Of a DNA stretch of 64,000 nucleotides, positions 26,525 through 38,300 are shown piece by piece. Position 1 is the first letter of the stretch; each line of letters begins with the position of its first letter. The stretch lies in contig JAKJJQ010000003.1 of the NCBI GenBank assembly GCA_021713415.1, positions 50,005-114,004 on the forward strand. Reading direction: 5' to 3'. Source of the stretch: M0027 sp021713415 (lineage in GTDB: Bacteria; Pseudomonadota; Gammaproteobacteria; Francisellales; Francisellaceae). The position numbers and the translations under genes are program-made. The notes below the pieces were generated by a model. That model was not told where the DNA came from. It searched no databases and saw only the letters and a program-made list of their open reading frames with translations.

Positions 26525-29500
26525 TTATAGTTGCCCATCTTTGCCAATCTCTTTTTCTGATACCACAAACCTGTTAGGTTGTGAAGAAAATGGTTTTGGT
26601 GGCGCCTGAAAGCTTTGTTGTTGTATTTTATCGAACTTTAATACTTTAAGATGCGATTGATATTCCTCTTGCAATAATGGATGTTCTAACTGGTGCATAT
26701 AAGCTGGCAAAGTATTTTCTAAGCTTAGTCTAACAAGTAGACCTATCATTGCCTTTTTTAACCCTTTCCACTCTTCACTACGGGAGCCAGGGAAACTTAT
26801 ACCTTCAGGTTTATACAAATAAGAAAATTCATCGGATTGCTTGATATCATCATATAGATTTAATATCACTTGAGGGTCTGTCTGTTTGCCAACAAAAGCC
26901 TTAAGTGCATCTATATTCGCTACCCTCGCCCCCGAACCAACATGCATAAACGTATTATATCCAGTTTGCGTACTTCCAATAATATTTCTTATCCATTGAT
27001 CTCCTCTTTGAACTGGTACTTCTGATACACTACTACTTGCTACAGGATTAGCTTGAGTACTTTGAGCTCTTACAGGAGAACTGTCAGCACTTAAAGAAGA
27101 AGTGCTACTAGCTGAAGAGCTTGAAAATATACTAACTGGTTGCGATTGCTGCATAGCTACTTGACTTTGTGCTGGTTGACTTCTTGTGCTTAAAGTTCGA
27201 TGGCTAACTTGTGATAAATTGGCCGAACTACTTTGAGCATGGGCAGGAAAGCTAGCTTGGGAACTAGAAGCTTTTACTAAATTTGCTTTAATACTCTCTT
27301 TATAAAGGTTTAAAAATGGATTTTCTTTACAGATATGATCTACTGTATCATTTGACGCTTTTTGTTGCAGCAAGATATTAGCTATTTTCAAAGCCATTTT
27401 TTCTTCAAGATTTGCCCAGCTTTTACTACAGAAGGTAAATGCTATATCATCTTTTTTATAAGTTGTATTGGGACTGACACCAGTTAAACTTTTTGGTTTA
27501 TATAAATAAGCATACTTGTCAGAGTGCATAATATCATCATGCAATTGTAGCAATTTTGAAATATCATTCTGTTGTTCAACATATTTTTCCAGCGCATTTA
27601 ATTGAGCATCTCTTGCTGATTCTGATTTACTAAGACGACTTCCTGATTCAGTTGTTGCACGATCAAAGATATTATCAATCAGTTGATCTGTATCTCTTTT
27701 AGGAGAGGCACTAGATGAAGATGGACTTAAATCTACTGAAGGCATAGAAGATGTTGACTCCATTGATACTCTAGCGCTTTTATGTGACTCTTTTTTTTCT
27801 CTATGTTCTACTTTAGGAAGAAGGACTTTTTTATGATCAGAGTCATCTAAAAAAGGATTTGCTTGGATAATCTTTTCTACTTCTTTTTTATCTTTTATAC
27901 CGTCTTGTTCCAAAAGAACAGCTAGACGATCAACTAATGGCTTTTCAAAAGAATTAAACCAAGTATTACTGCAAGGTGTTGACAAAGTATCTGTTCTTTT
28001 TTTAGTAAAGTCAGTCCCCATACCTTCAGGCTCATAGAGATAATGTAAAGCTTGAGTTTTCATAATTTTATTATGTAATTCAAGTAACACTCTATAGTCA
28101 TTTATATGATCAAATTGCCTAGCTAAACTATTAATAGTAGACACTCTTGATTCTTTATCTGCCTTAGCTGGTACTGTCTCTTTTAGAACTTTATTAACTT
28201 GAAGATCTATTAGTCTTGTCAATAACTGTTCTTGATGTTTCTCCAACCAAGGATTATCTATAATCAACTGCTGCTGAGCATTACATCTATCCTGTTTAAC
28301 AAGATGATAAGCAATAGCATCAACCATACGTTGCTCTATCTTTGGCAAGTTTGCTCTAACATAATCACTATGTTGTCTAACTTGAGATAGTGTTTCAGCA
28401 CCTAAGCGTTCATCCTGACTATGGCCTTCAGACTGCTCTAGTCCTTTCATAATTGTTTTATGAAGCGCTAAAATACGCCCATAGTTAGAGATTTCTTCTA
28501 TACGTGAGAGTAAGTCACTAACAAACTCTACTTTATCCATTTTTGGCAACTCACGCATAGAAAGGTTAGGAGAGTCTACACTTGTTTCTTTTTTAGAGCT
28601 TTCATGCGATTGTTTAGCCTTTTCTTTTAACTCTGCTAAACTTTTCTTAGCAGCAATTAAATCACTATTCATACTCTGATATAGGTTACTAATTTCCCCT
28701 TCTGATTTCTTCGCCTGACCTTCTGAGTTAGACTCTTCAGTATAAGTAAAGTTTTCTACATTTTTAACTTGATTAGCTAACTCTACAGCAGAACTTTTCT
28801 TTTCTTCAACTTGTTTAAGCAATTCCTCTGCTTTTTGAATTAATGCTTCTTTATCTTCGATAGATTCTTTCTCAACAATTTGAGAAAGAATAATATTAAT
28901 ATCAACTTGGTCCGCTTTTACTTCTTTTAAAGAAATATCACGTAATTTTAGTATTTTTTGAGTATTATCACTCTCTTGTGATACATCTGTGTTTGCTTGA
29001 CCAATAAAATCTAAACTATCTTGACGAAGTAATAACAAATTTAATTCTGTCAATAATAATCTCTCTGCTTTTTCTAATTCTAACTTAGCTTTTTGAGTAC
29101 CAGCTTGCATAGCTTCTTCTCTCAAATTCACTAATAATTCTTTTGCAGTTTCAATGCGACTGTTTAATTCTTTCATTGAAGACTCACACTGAGCAGCATT
29201 ATTTACTATTTCATCTTCAACTTGGATAACATACCCTGGATTTTCTTTAACTTTCTCATAAAGTGATTGAATATTTTGATAGTTTTTATACATGTTTTTA
29301 GCAGTCGCTGAAGACTCCTCAATAAGCCTATTAATGTCAGCTAATACTTGATTAAATCTGTTTTCAGCTTCTTTTTCAGCTTGAATTTTTTGTTGGCAAT
29401 TTTTTATAGCTAAAGGACCAACCCTAACTACTGTTTCAGTAACTAACTTATCACTTGTATCTAATAGCTTTTGTTTCGAAGCTTTTTTTGCCCCAAAGTC

Positions 29501-30631
29501 TTCACTCAAATTATTTATGCTACTGCTATCAACATAACCTGCATTCCGAGGTTCGGCTGGAAGTGTGGTATCATTTCTTAAACTAACATTTCCAGCACTA
29601 TATTTAACATCATTTTGAGCATTATTTATACGCTCTCTTAATGCTTCAACAACTAAGCCATACTGTTCATTTCCAAAAAAGCGAGTAAAAACAGAACGTT
29701 CACGTTGACAGTTTTCAATTATGGATGAAACTCTTTCGTCAAAATCAAACTCGTCTCTAACATCTTGCGATAAAATAAGTCTACCATCATCATAATTTAT
29801 TTCAAAAATTTCACCAAAAACTTTATTAATCTGAGCTAAGCTATTATGCCTTTTAAAATTTTCACCAGCAATGCCAGAGTTTTCTCCCAAATAATAAGCA
29901 TTTGCGAAATCTTCTAGTAATTTTATCTGTGCATCTCTTATATCATTTGCATTATTTAATTGATGTTGAGTAATATTTATCTCTTCATTTAAAGCTTTAA
30001 AACTTTGTTTGCTTTGTTCAAGCTCACTAAGCTCTGATTCTTTACCAGGAGGTGCTAACTCATTAAGAGTATCAGCCATCACTTGTGTATCAATAAAGTT
30101 ATATTGAAAGTTTAAACTTTGTAATACAGCTAATTTCATTACGGGATAATCAAAATGAATAAAAGCTTCATTTGCTCTTTCAGGATAAGTTTCTTTAATT
30201 ACACTTATAAAAAAGTTCTCAGGTAACTTTTGAACTTTTTCAGGCAACATCACACGCAATGTCATTTCAAATTGAATAAATTCTTCTAGGCTAACTAGTT
30301 CAGCTTGTGCTTCTATAACAGCTTTTAAATGAGGAGATTTTTCTCTTTCTGGAGTCGATGATGATACTAATTGACCTTCTTTAAAATTAACAATGCCCTT
30401 TCTTGATTCTTTTTTCTTAGTTGGTTTTCTCTCAACTAATGAAAGTTCCTCAGGCGAGGATGATAAACTAACTCTTTCTTCTCTTCCTTTCTTTTTCTTT
30501 TCTTCTTTTTTACCTTTAGGATCATGCTCCGCTTCAGCAATATTTAAAATTTTCTCTATATCTCTTCGATCTTGAAGTATACCAAACTCACCTTTAGGGC
30601 GTTTAACTATATCTAAAACTTTTTTTATCAT
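26525..30631 (-). CDS. Effector-like repeat protein, 1368 aa
   Basis: I recognise no named family. The N-terminal 90 residues are basic and Ser/Glu-rich. Residues of about 100-330 share a domain with the adjacent 429-aa protein (LLEDFANAYYLG near 240, then FKRHN and VFGEIFE near 273). Residues 400-690 are long coiled-coil helices. Four degenerate modules of about 100-130 residues follow, near 705-805, 830-935, 1010-1115 and 1230-1325. Each has L-x-L-H/Y-x-x-I, three have Y-L-Y-x-P, and each ends in an N/H-P-[FWL]-L turn. Modules are joined by Ser/Gln/Ala-rich disordered linkers. There is no signal peptide or membrane span. A GGAGG ribosome-binding site fixes the start. It is last in a leftward row of three such genes; a secreted role is inferred. 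Confidence 0.72.
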   Translation of the reverse strand: MIKKVLDIVKRPKGEFGILQDRRDIEKILNIAEAEHDPKGKKEEKKKKGREERVSLSSSPEELSLVERKPTKKKESRKGIVNFKEGQLVSSSTPEREKSPHLKAVIEAQAELVSLEEFIQFEMTLRVMLPEKVQKLPENFFISVIKETYPERANEAFIHFDYPVMKLAVLQSLNFQYNFIDTQVMADTLNELAPPGKESELSELEQSKQSFKALNEEINITQHQLNNANDIRDAQIKLLEDFANAYYLGENSGIAGENFKRHNSLAQINKVFGEIFEINYDDGRLILSQDVRDEFDFDERVSSIIENCQRERSVFTRFFGNEQYGLVVEALRERINNAQNDVKYSAGNVSLRNDTTLPAEPRNAGYVDSSSINNLSEDFGAKKASKQKLLDTSDKLVTETVVRVGPLAIKNCQQKIQAEKEAENRFNQVLADINRLIEESSATAKNMYKNYQNIQSLYEKVKENPGYVIQVEDEIVNNAAQCESSMKELNSRIETAKELLVNLREEAMQAGTQKAKLELEKAERLLLTELNLLLLRQDSLDFIGQANTDVSQESDNTQKILKLRDISLKEVKADQVDINIILSQIVEKESIEDKEALIQKAEELLKQVEEKKSSAVELANQVKNVENFTYTEESNSEGQAKKSEGEISNLYQSMNSDLIAAKKSLAELKEKAKQSHESSKKETSVDSPNLSMRELPKMDKVEFVSDLLSRIEEISNYGRILALHKTIMKGLEQSEGHSQDERLGAETLSQVRQHSDYVRANLPKIEQRMVDAIAYHLVKQDRCNAQQQLIIDNPWLEKHQEQLLTRLIDLQVNKVLKETVPAKADKESRVSTINSLARQFDHINDYRVLLELHNKIMKTQALHYLYEPEGMGTDFTKKRTDTLSTPCSNTWFNSFEKPLVDRLAVLLEQDGIKDKKEVEKIIQANPFLDDSDHKKVLLPKVEHREKKESHKSARVSMESTSSMPSVDLSPSSSSASPKRDTDQLIDNIFDRATTESGSRLSKSESARDAQLNALEKYVEQQNDISKLLQLHDDIMHSDKYAYLYKPKSLTGVSPNTTYKKDDIAFTFCSKSWANLEEKMALKIANILLQQKASNDTVDHICKENPFLNLYKESIKANLVKASSSQASFPAHAQSSSANLSQVSHRTLSTRSQPAQSQVAMQQSQPVSIFSSSSASSTSSLSADSSPVRAQSTQANPVASSSVSEVPVQRGDQWIRNIIGSTQTGYNTFMHVGSGARVANIDALKAFVGKQTDPQVILNLYDDIKQSDEFSYLYKPEGISFPGSRSEEWKGLKKAMIGLLVRLSLENTLPAYMHQLEHPLLQEEYQSHLKVLKFDKIQQQSFQAPPKPFSSQPNRFVVSEKEIGKDGQL

Positions 30632-30667
30632 CTGGCAACCTCCAAAACTTAAATGGATTTCTAGTTA

Positions 30668-30692
30668 TTAGAAAGACTTTAAAACTTTCTAA
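30668..30692. repeat. 8-bp inverted repeat upstream of the 1368-aa gene
   Basis: TTAGAAAG (30668-30675) and CTTTCTAA (30685-30692) are perfect complements around a 9-bp centre, 37-61 bp before the start codon of the leftward gene. It could be a regulator site or a hairpin in the leader. There is no T-run directly after it on the minus strand, so a terminator is less likely. Confidence 0.45.
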
Positions 30693-30877
30693 CCCTCCAC
30701 TTCGATTATTATTTTATTATTAAATAAATTACAACAATTATTTGAATTATCCTGTAACATTTTTTTATTATAATCAACATAAGTATTTTAAACAAAATGA
30801 AATAAATTGAAACATTCCTATTGAAAATATAGTTATATTTTATTGTATTTTTATAATTAACAATAAATTTATTATAA

Positions 30878-32167
30878 TTATTTTTTAAATAACACACTAC
30901 TAACTTGGCGAGACATTTGTAATCCAGATTCTAAAAATGATAGTTTTGGTGATTCTGATGCATTTGACTCTATCGCTGGTACTGGAGTCTCAGTTAAGCT
31001 TGGTGTAGTTATGGTTTGCTTAGACTCATCTAATGATAATTGATACGCATCAGATACTTTAATTTGAGCTTGGGCTAAAAGATCATAGCCTTCATTTTCT
31101 AATTCTAGAATAGTCATTTGTAACATTTGACGTTCTAAAGGCTTTTTAGACTGTTGAAACGCTAACTGCTTTTGTTGATATTCGTCAACTAAATTTTCTT
31201 TAGAAACTTCATAGGTATAGTCAACTTTTTCTCTTGCATCTCCCGTTAAAACTTTTACTCCTAAACTACTTTCATGTTGGTTGACTTCATTTTTTAAAAT
31301 CTCTGCAATACTACCGCATTGTCGACTACTAAAACGTAAATAATAATCTCTACATGCTATAAAAAGCTTATCTAAAGCGTCTTTAAAATTAAAATTCTCA
31401 ACTTGATAAAAAGCTTTAAGTCTTGGAAACCCATAACGATAATCCAAATATTGGCCAAAAATACGCTCAAAATCCTTCTGATCATGTTTTTTAATATTTT
31501 GATAACTACTAAATTGATTAGACCCGTAACAATAAAGATAAGCGATATCCTCAAGTAATTCCTTTTGAGCATTAAAACGTTGCAGCATATTAGTTTTACT
31601 AGTTTGAACCACCATTTCATCTATATCAATTAAGTCAACCTCTTTTTGTAATTCAGCTGCTTGTTCAAGGTTACTTTCTAGCTTTTGAGAAAGCTCACCA
31701 ACACTTAAAATATCTACTTTTAATTTGAAATCTTTCTTTATCTGATGCAATACATTTAAACGAAGCATTAATTTTTTATTTTCAGGAAAATCAGAAATGA
31801 GCTGATCAATAAACGCCCCTATAAAACGATTGAATAATGGATGCTGAAAATTAAAAATACATTTTAATACCATCTCAGCATAAAAAATAGCATCAAAATT
31901 TAATTGACCAATACGAGCTCGTATAGACTCATATTTATATAACTCATTAAAATTCTCTTTTAGATAATCAACACTAGAGCTTTGAATATGATCTGCCAAA
32001 AACGTACTATCTGTAATTACCGCATCTAGGTTATCTAAAAATGGAATTAACTGCGTATTAATTGCATCCTCTAAATTCTGCCAATTCCAATTGCTATGGG
32101 GCTTAGCTAGAATATTAATAATGGATAACGTATTGATAAATAATTTATAAAATTCATGAGGACTCAT
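30878..32167 (-). CDS. Effector-like protein, 429 aa, paralogous to the N-terminal part of the 1368-aa protein
   Basis: No named family recognised. Soluble, largely helical, no signal peptide. Residues of about 200-300 (LLEDIAYLYCYG, IKKHDQ, IFGQYLDYRYG) align with the 1368-aa neighbour in both motif order and spacing, and the helical stretch before them also appears related. The two genes therefore probably arose by duplication. The C-terminal 60 residues are Ser/Thr/Glu/Pro-rich and disordered, ending in SSVLFKK. The frame opens at GTG 32170, but the adjacent ATG at 32167 is 6 bp after AAGGAGG and is preferred. It lies between the 1368- and 2223-aa genes on the same strand with 246- and 179-bp gaps, so each may have its own promoter. 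Confidence 0.72.
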   Translation of the reverse strand: MSPHEFYKLFINTLSIINILAKPHSNWNWQNLEDAINTQLIPFLDNLDAVITDSTFLADHIQSSSVDYLKENFNELYKYESIRARIGQLNFDAIFYAEMVLKCIFNFQHPLFNRFIGAFIDQLISDFPENKKLMLRLNVLHQIKKDFKLKVDILSVGELSQKLESNLEQAAELQKEVDLIDIDEMVVQTSKTNMLQRFNAQKELLEDIAYLYCYGSNQFSSYQNIKKHDQKDFERIFGQYLDYRYGFPRLKAFYQVENFNFKDALDKLFIACRDYYLRFSSRQCGSIAEILKNEVNQHESSLGVKVLTGDAREKVDYTYEVSKENLVDEYQQKQLAFQQSKKPLERQMLQMTILELENEGYDLLAQAQIKVSDAYQLSLDESKQTITTPSLTETPVPAIESNASESPKLSFLESGLQMSRQVSSVLFKK

Positions 32168-32346
32168 CACTAACCTCCTTGTTATTGATGCATACCTATA
32201 TTTTTGATTATTAGAAAAATATTATAAAATGACAAGTAATTAAAGTTTTAATATGAAACAAAAAGACTACTTATCAACCAAAAAATGCTTAATCTTTAAG
32301 CATTCTGGTTTGATATTCTTGTAATATAGATACTTACGGTTAAGTG

Positions 32347-35300
32347 CTAATATGTTTGATCTAATTCACTGGTCGATTGATTTTTTTTACTAGCAGATAC
32401 CATAAATAGTTTATCTGTTCTTCTTGATGGATGTACACCATCATTAACTGGCTCTCTGATATCTTGTTTATCTCGATCATAGCCTATTTCATCTAATTTA
32501 GATGTAATCCGTTTTACAATTTTATGGGCTTGCATATTAATATTCTCTAAATCAAGGCTTTTATGAAGCTCTTTTTTACAACCTTCTAAAAATTTAAAAT
32601 CTTCTTTCGTAAAAATATCACCATATGATTGATTAAGCTCTTTAAATAATACAATCGCTTTATCAATATTTTCAGAAAGCCTTTTAATTGTCTGTTTTAT
32701 GCTGTCTCTAACAATACCAATACTTTGCTTATTGCGTGTAATTAATTCTTGGTCACTTGGATTATCTTCTATAAAATCAATAATACTATCAAGTAGGCCA
32801 CCGCTTTGCTTTAAGCGTTGGATATTACTTTCATAACGTCCAATTTCTGCATAATTTTGGCCTAATCTCTTAAGATTACTTTCAATTACTCTAGCACAAG
32901 CATTTAGTTTTGAGAGTTTTACACGTAATTGCGTTCTTTCAGAACTATATGATTTACGATCGCTTCCTGTTAATTCAAATGAAGTGCTGGTTTCTCTTAA
33001 TTTTGGCGTACTCAACGCCAAAGTTAAGAAGCCTTGGGTCACGCTAAGACCTGTTTTTAAATCTCCTTCTGTTGTAATAACCATGTCACCTTTTCCTGAA
33101 ATAGGTCTAAAATGATTTCGAGCAGTTGAACTATGCTCTTCAATGGCAGCCTTAAAAGCTTTTTCTGAGCGATTAACAACAGATGATATAAATCTTGAAC
33201 CTTTTAACTTAGCTAATATCTGATTTAGATCTGACAAGTTTAATAACCGCTTTTCAGACTCTACAATATTAATGTGTATGTGATTCTTTTTATCTATTGA
33301 AGCAATCCCTTCAAGCCTTTTATTAACTTTTTCCCTATCAAATTTTACTTCTTTATAATAAAGCCTTACAGCATCATAGATAACACCACTTACAAATGAA
33401 TTAATTTGTTGTTTTTCAGCATTATTTCTAGCCCAAGAAGCGATTATTCCACTTAACTGATCATAACTTTCGCAACCTTCAAAATCTTGGTTTAACGATA
33501 CTGGCCAATTAACTGAAAGCGGATTCTTACCAATATCAAATTGTTTGAATAAACGACTTACTTTAGCCTTTGCATCTCGCTCAGAAAGGCTAGTATTTTC
33601 TCCAAAATACTTAACTACATCAGAAAATCTTTGCTCTTTAAATTTTTCTATATCAAAGCATTGAATAAATTTAGCAGCAATTTGATTGTGTAGTTCTATA
33701 TCTTTCATTTGATGAAAAACATATTGGTTATCAAAATTTAATAATAACTCATTAATTACGTTAAACTTATTAATCGGTGGAAACTCCATCGAATCAACTA
33801 GTTCTCGAGCATCTATCTTATCGTCTAAATAATTTTTAATACTCTCTTGAGAAAGTATAGCTTGATCAGTTAAAGGTGTCTTAATAAATTTTTGTAAAAA
33901 ATAAGCCTTTTCAGCTTTTTTCATTTTAGATAGTGACATTTCAATTGAGTCTTTCAAAAACTCTGCCAGTGTGTTTTCTACATGAAATTGTTCTGGAATT
34001 AATCGATCTTTATGTTCTGAAGATAAAAGCTCACTACCAACACCTTCTGCATCTAACGTAATTAAAGCATTTGATAAATGCAATAATTCTAATGGTGATA
34101 ACGCACTCATTGCTTGATCTATTCTTTCTGGAAAATAAGTCAATACATCTTGTAATAACTTAAGTGTAGCCATATAGTTTTTCTTCTGTGCATGCACCTC
34201 ACTTAAATCAGTTTTAACAAATTCTCTTAGCTCAGATAGATTCAAGTCTTTATACTCTTCAGGATTAGCTTTAAAATAATTAAACCTTTGTAAACTTTTA
34301 CGATCAAAGGTAGCCTCACCTTTCCTTATCCTTTCAATATTCTCAACTGCTGATAATCTAAAGCCTCGTTCTTGGATAGCAGCTGCATCAACTCCACTAA
34401 GTAACATCGTCATCATTTTTGGAATATATTGGTCTTCTGATAAAAAATAAGTATCTCTATCAGAGATCTTTTGGCTTGTTTGAAGCTGTATTGATTTCTG
34501 CTTAATTAACTGATAAATTTCTCCACCAACTGATGCTTCTGATACTTTACCTTTATTAATACCTAAGAATTTACCTTCAGTATAACTATTAAATAATCGC
34601 CACTTTGGATTTTCTTTATCTGCTAATACATTGGATGTTGATAATTTCCATTGGTTAAATTCGGTTAATATTTCATTGCAGGCGCTTACATCATTTAAGC
34701 TTGATTTTACAACCTCAGTTACCCATTTTTTTACACTTGATCTAATTGAGCTTGCACTTTTGCCCGCTTGTTTTAAATCACTCATATAAGTTGTTAACTG
34801 ACTAATAAATTGTTTAGCTGTTATATTGTTAATCTGTGTAGCTCGATTGTTCAACCATATATTATTATCACCAACCTGATCTAAATGACGACCACTTAGA
34901 TTATCTATCACTATCTTCTTACCTGATATTGGTGCACGAATATCACCAATATATAAATCATCAAGATGAACTTCATTAAACTGGCTATTCGTAAAATCAC
35001 AACCACTCCAAATATTAGTACTGCCTTTAAAGTGGCAATGGTTAAAGTTTGCTGATATTGTAAAATTTTGCGCTTGACTATAATTTCCAAAATTTACACT
35101 ATCAAACTGACAATTATTAAATTGCCCATCTGTAATATTACTTCTAAATGAACAGCGCTCATTAAAAGTACAATTAGAAAAATTTACATCATTTATCTGA
35201 CAGTTATCAAATCTAACATGATTGAATGTCACATTGTTTAGTATGGTAGTTTTATCAATAATATACTTACTCAAATCCAAATTACTAATTGTTGCCCCTG

Positions 35301-38300
35301 TTAAATCTACACCTCTTAAATCTCTAGGTAACATGCCTTCTTTACGCCCATCAAAAGTATAACCTGCTAATGAAATAGAATGACCTTTTGTTGGCTTGAG
35401 AATAGCTCCACCTAAGTTATTAACTGAGTGATTTAATCTTGTTGTTTCATCAATCATTGATTGATGAAAATTTGTATTAGATAAATTACAATCTGATAAA
35501 TCTATACCAGAAAGTTTATTTGGCATTTTAGCTTCACTAAATATAACACCACTATGACCAACTTTTCCTGAAAAACTAGCTTGTCTAAAATTCACTTTTT
35601 CCATATGGTTTGCAAAATTTGTTGAAAATCCTTGATTTTTCTTAACTTTTTGATATAGCAGCTCTAAATAAGCATTGATCTCACCTATCTCTGATTCATC
35701 TAACACGGCTAAAAATGGAAAATTTTGATTCCACTGAGCTATTACAAGCTTTAAAGCATCAGCCTCTGATTCAAGAGTTTGTTTTGATTGTATTGCTTTT
35801 AAATCAATTGGTGTATTAAATACCTTTCTAAATTCTACTAGTCTAGTTTCTAATTCAACACTCGATATACTACCTAATACTGTATTATTAAAGCTAACTT
35901 GACTAAAATCGTAATCACCACCTTTAGCATTTTTAATTTTACTTAAATCCACATGACGTAAATCCATGCCTGAAAAATCCAATATTATATCATCAGGTAA
36001 ATGAATAGCTTGACTACTATGTGTAGTCAACCAACAAACTAATTTTGATACTTCGCGTTGGCAGTTAACCATTTGCCCTGATACTTGATTTATACTTTGG
36101 TTTAAATCTTGATAGGTAGCATAAAAATTTTTCTCATCTTTAGCTAATACGTCTTTACAACGCTCATATTTTTCCGCAATTTCATATTTAAAATTATCAA
36201 ATTGTTCAAATCGTTTCAGTAATGCAAGTTTCAACTGGCCAAATAATACTTTATCTTTACTTTCTACGCCTTCATCAGATAAATGCGTTAAGGCGCTAAT
36301 ATGCATATTAATTCGCTCTAGCTCTAAAAAAAAGATAGATAAATCAGTACTACTTTCTGTATGTAATAATGGTTTAATACGTTGATTAAAATCTTCTATT
36401 GCTAATTGATTTAATGCCTTATTTGCATGATCTAGTTCTAATAATGTACCCTGTAAGCTTTTTTCTGCATAGTCATCTAAACTACCATTATGTACTAAAA
36501 CTTCAAAGCCTTTATTCAACTTGTCAAAATCATTTGTAACTGCTTGAAGAGACTCTCTAGCTTTATTATATGCTAATAACTTTTCTCTTACATTAACTTC
36601 ATTATCAACAATATGACGAATTTTATTTAATTGAATAATATTTTTTCCTTCCAAATCAAGTAAACTTCTTTCCTTGTCCAATAATAATTTTTCAGCCTCC
36701 ATATATGCTTTGTAAGGCAGTTCAATACGACGATCAAAATATACATTAGCTAATTGAGATGCCTGTTTAAACATCTTATGTTCAGGCATATTTAACTTAC
36801 TTATAGCATCTACTAGGCCTTCAAAAGATACTAAGTGTTCCTTTCTAATTCCAATGCTTGCTAATTGTTCAAGTAGATATTTTTCACTTTTAGAATTAAC
36901 GCCTTTCCTATCTGTGATTATATTATAAACATCAAACAGCGCTTTAGCTAATGACTTTATTGTTAAATTTTCAATACCTGACTCATAAACACTAACTGAA
37001 TAATCAAGCCAAACACCAAATTTTTGCTCTGCCTTCTTATCAGATTCTTTTTTATATTTTTGATATGCATTATTAACTAATCCATTAATTATATGAAAAT
37101 TAACACCTAAGCCCAATTTTTCATCTTTAAATCTTTGAAAGTCTGAATAAATATTTTTTCGCTCTTCACGCTGCTGAACTAATTCATTATACTTTTGATA
37201 ATGAACTTGTAATTCTTTTGCTTGTTGAAAAAGTGCTTGTAAACCTTCAGCTTCATCACTACGCAATGTATCAGTTATATCCTCTATATAGGGTTTAAAA
37301 GTTGCTTCTAATTGTATAAAACCATTTAGCATTGGTAAGATTTTTTCTCGCTTAACCTGACTTAAATCTTCTTTTAATGCTTCTTGGAATAACTCAGATA
37401 GCTCATACCTTAAGTTCATCAATGTAATATCAATTTCACTTTTTTTTGTAACTAATGCCTGTCTATCCGTACGATAATGAATAAATTCAGGTGAGCTAAT
37501 TAAAGCTTTTCTTATTTGCTGTTCAAGCTCATTTACTTGCCTTGTTATTAGATCAACATTTTTAATTTGATTAACTAATTGATCAAAATGAGCACCTGTA
37601 ACAATTGCTTGTATTTTTTTAAGATCGCCTTCTGTTAATTTATCTGGCGTACTTACAGCTTCTATTAACCTATCTAACTCAGCTACTTCACCACAATCTT
37701 TAAGCTGTGATACTATTTTGGGAAAAACTTCAGCTAGTTGAGAAAACCTCTTTAATAATAGGCTTTTTTCTACATTTAAATCAATTTGATCACTATTGAG
37801 CATTACATGACCAAATGACTCCACCATATCATTTAACAAACCAATATGATTGCTTTTACTTTTTAAATAATGCTGTCGTAATAGGCAATTATCAGCATAA
37901 GCATCACTTTTCTCAGGCCAAAGAGATCGATCAGACGCTTTAGATTTTTTAGCATCGTAAATAAGTTGAGAATATTGTAACGCTTTTGCTTGAAGAGATT
38001 GAATTTCTTTTTCGAGTTTAGCTACTTTTTGCTGCCTCATTAAAGACTTTCGATCAACTGTATCCTCAACTTCATACGCATCAACTATTATCATTTCATC
38101 AAATAATATTTCAAGGTCAAAGTCAAATTTAGTATCTGTATCTTCAACTTTGATAATAAACTCTTCATCGACTCCCTGACGACGAAGTTTACTTTGTGCC
38201 TCCCCTATTGATAAGCTACCACTAAGGTATTGACGATAAATTAAACTATCTCTAAATCTTGCATCACGATCATGTTCTGATACAGCAACATCTGATGCTG

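Noticed and set aside
30709..30897. 62-aa leftward ORF between the 429- and 1368-aa genes
   Set aside because: Almost only Ile, Asn, Lys, Tyr and Leu as expected from random AT-rich DNA, no ribosome-binding site, overlaps the end of the 429-aa gene.
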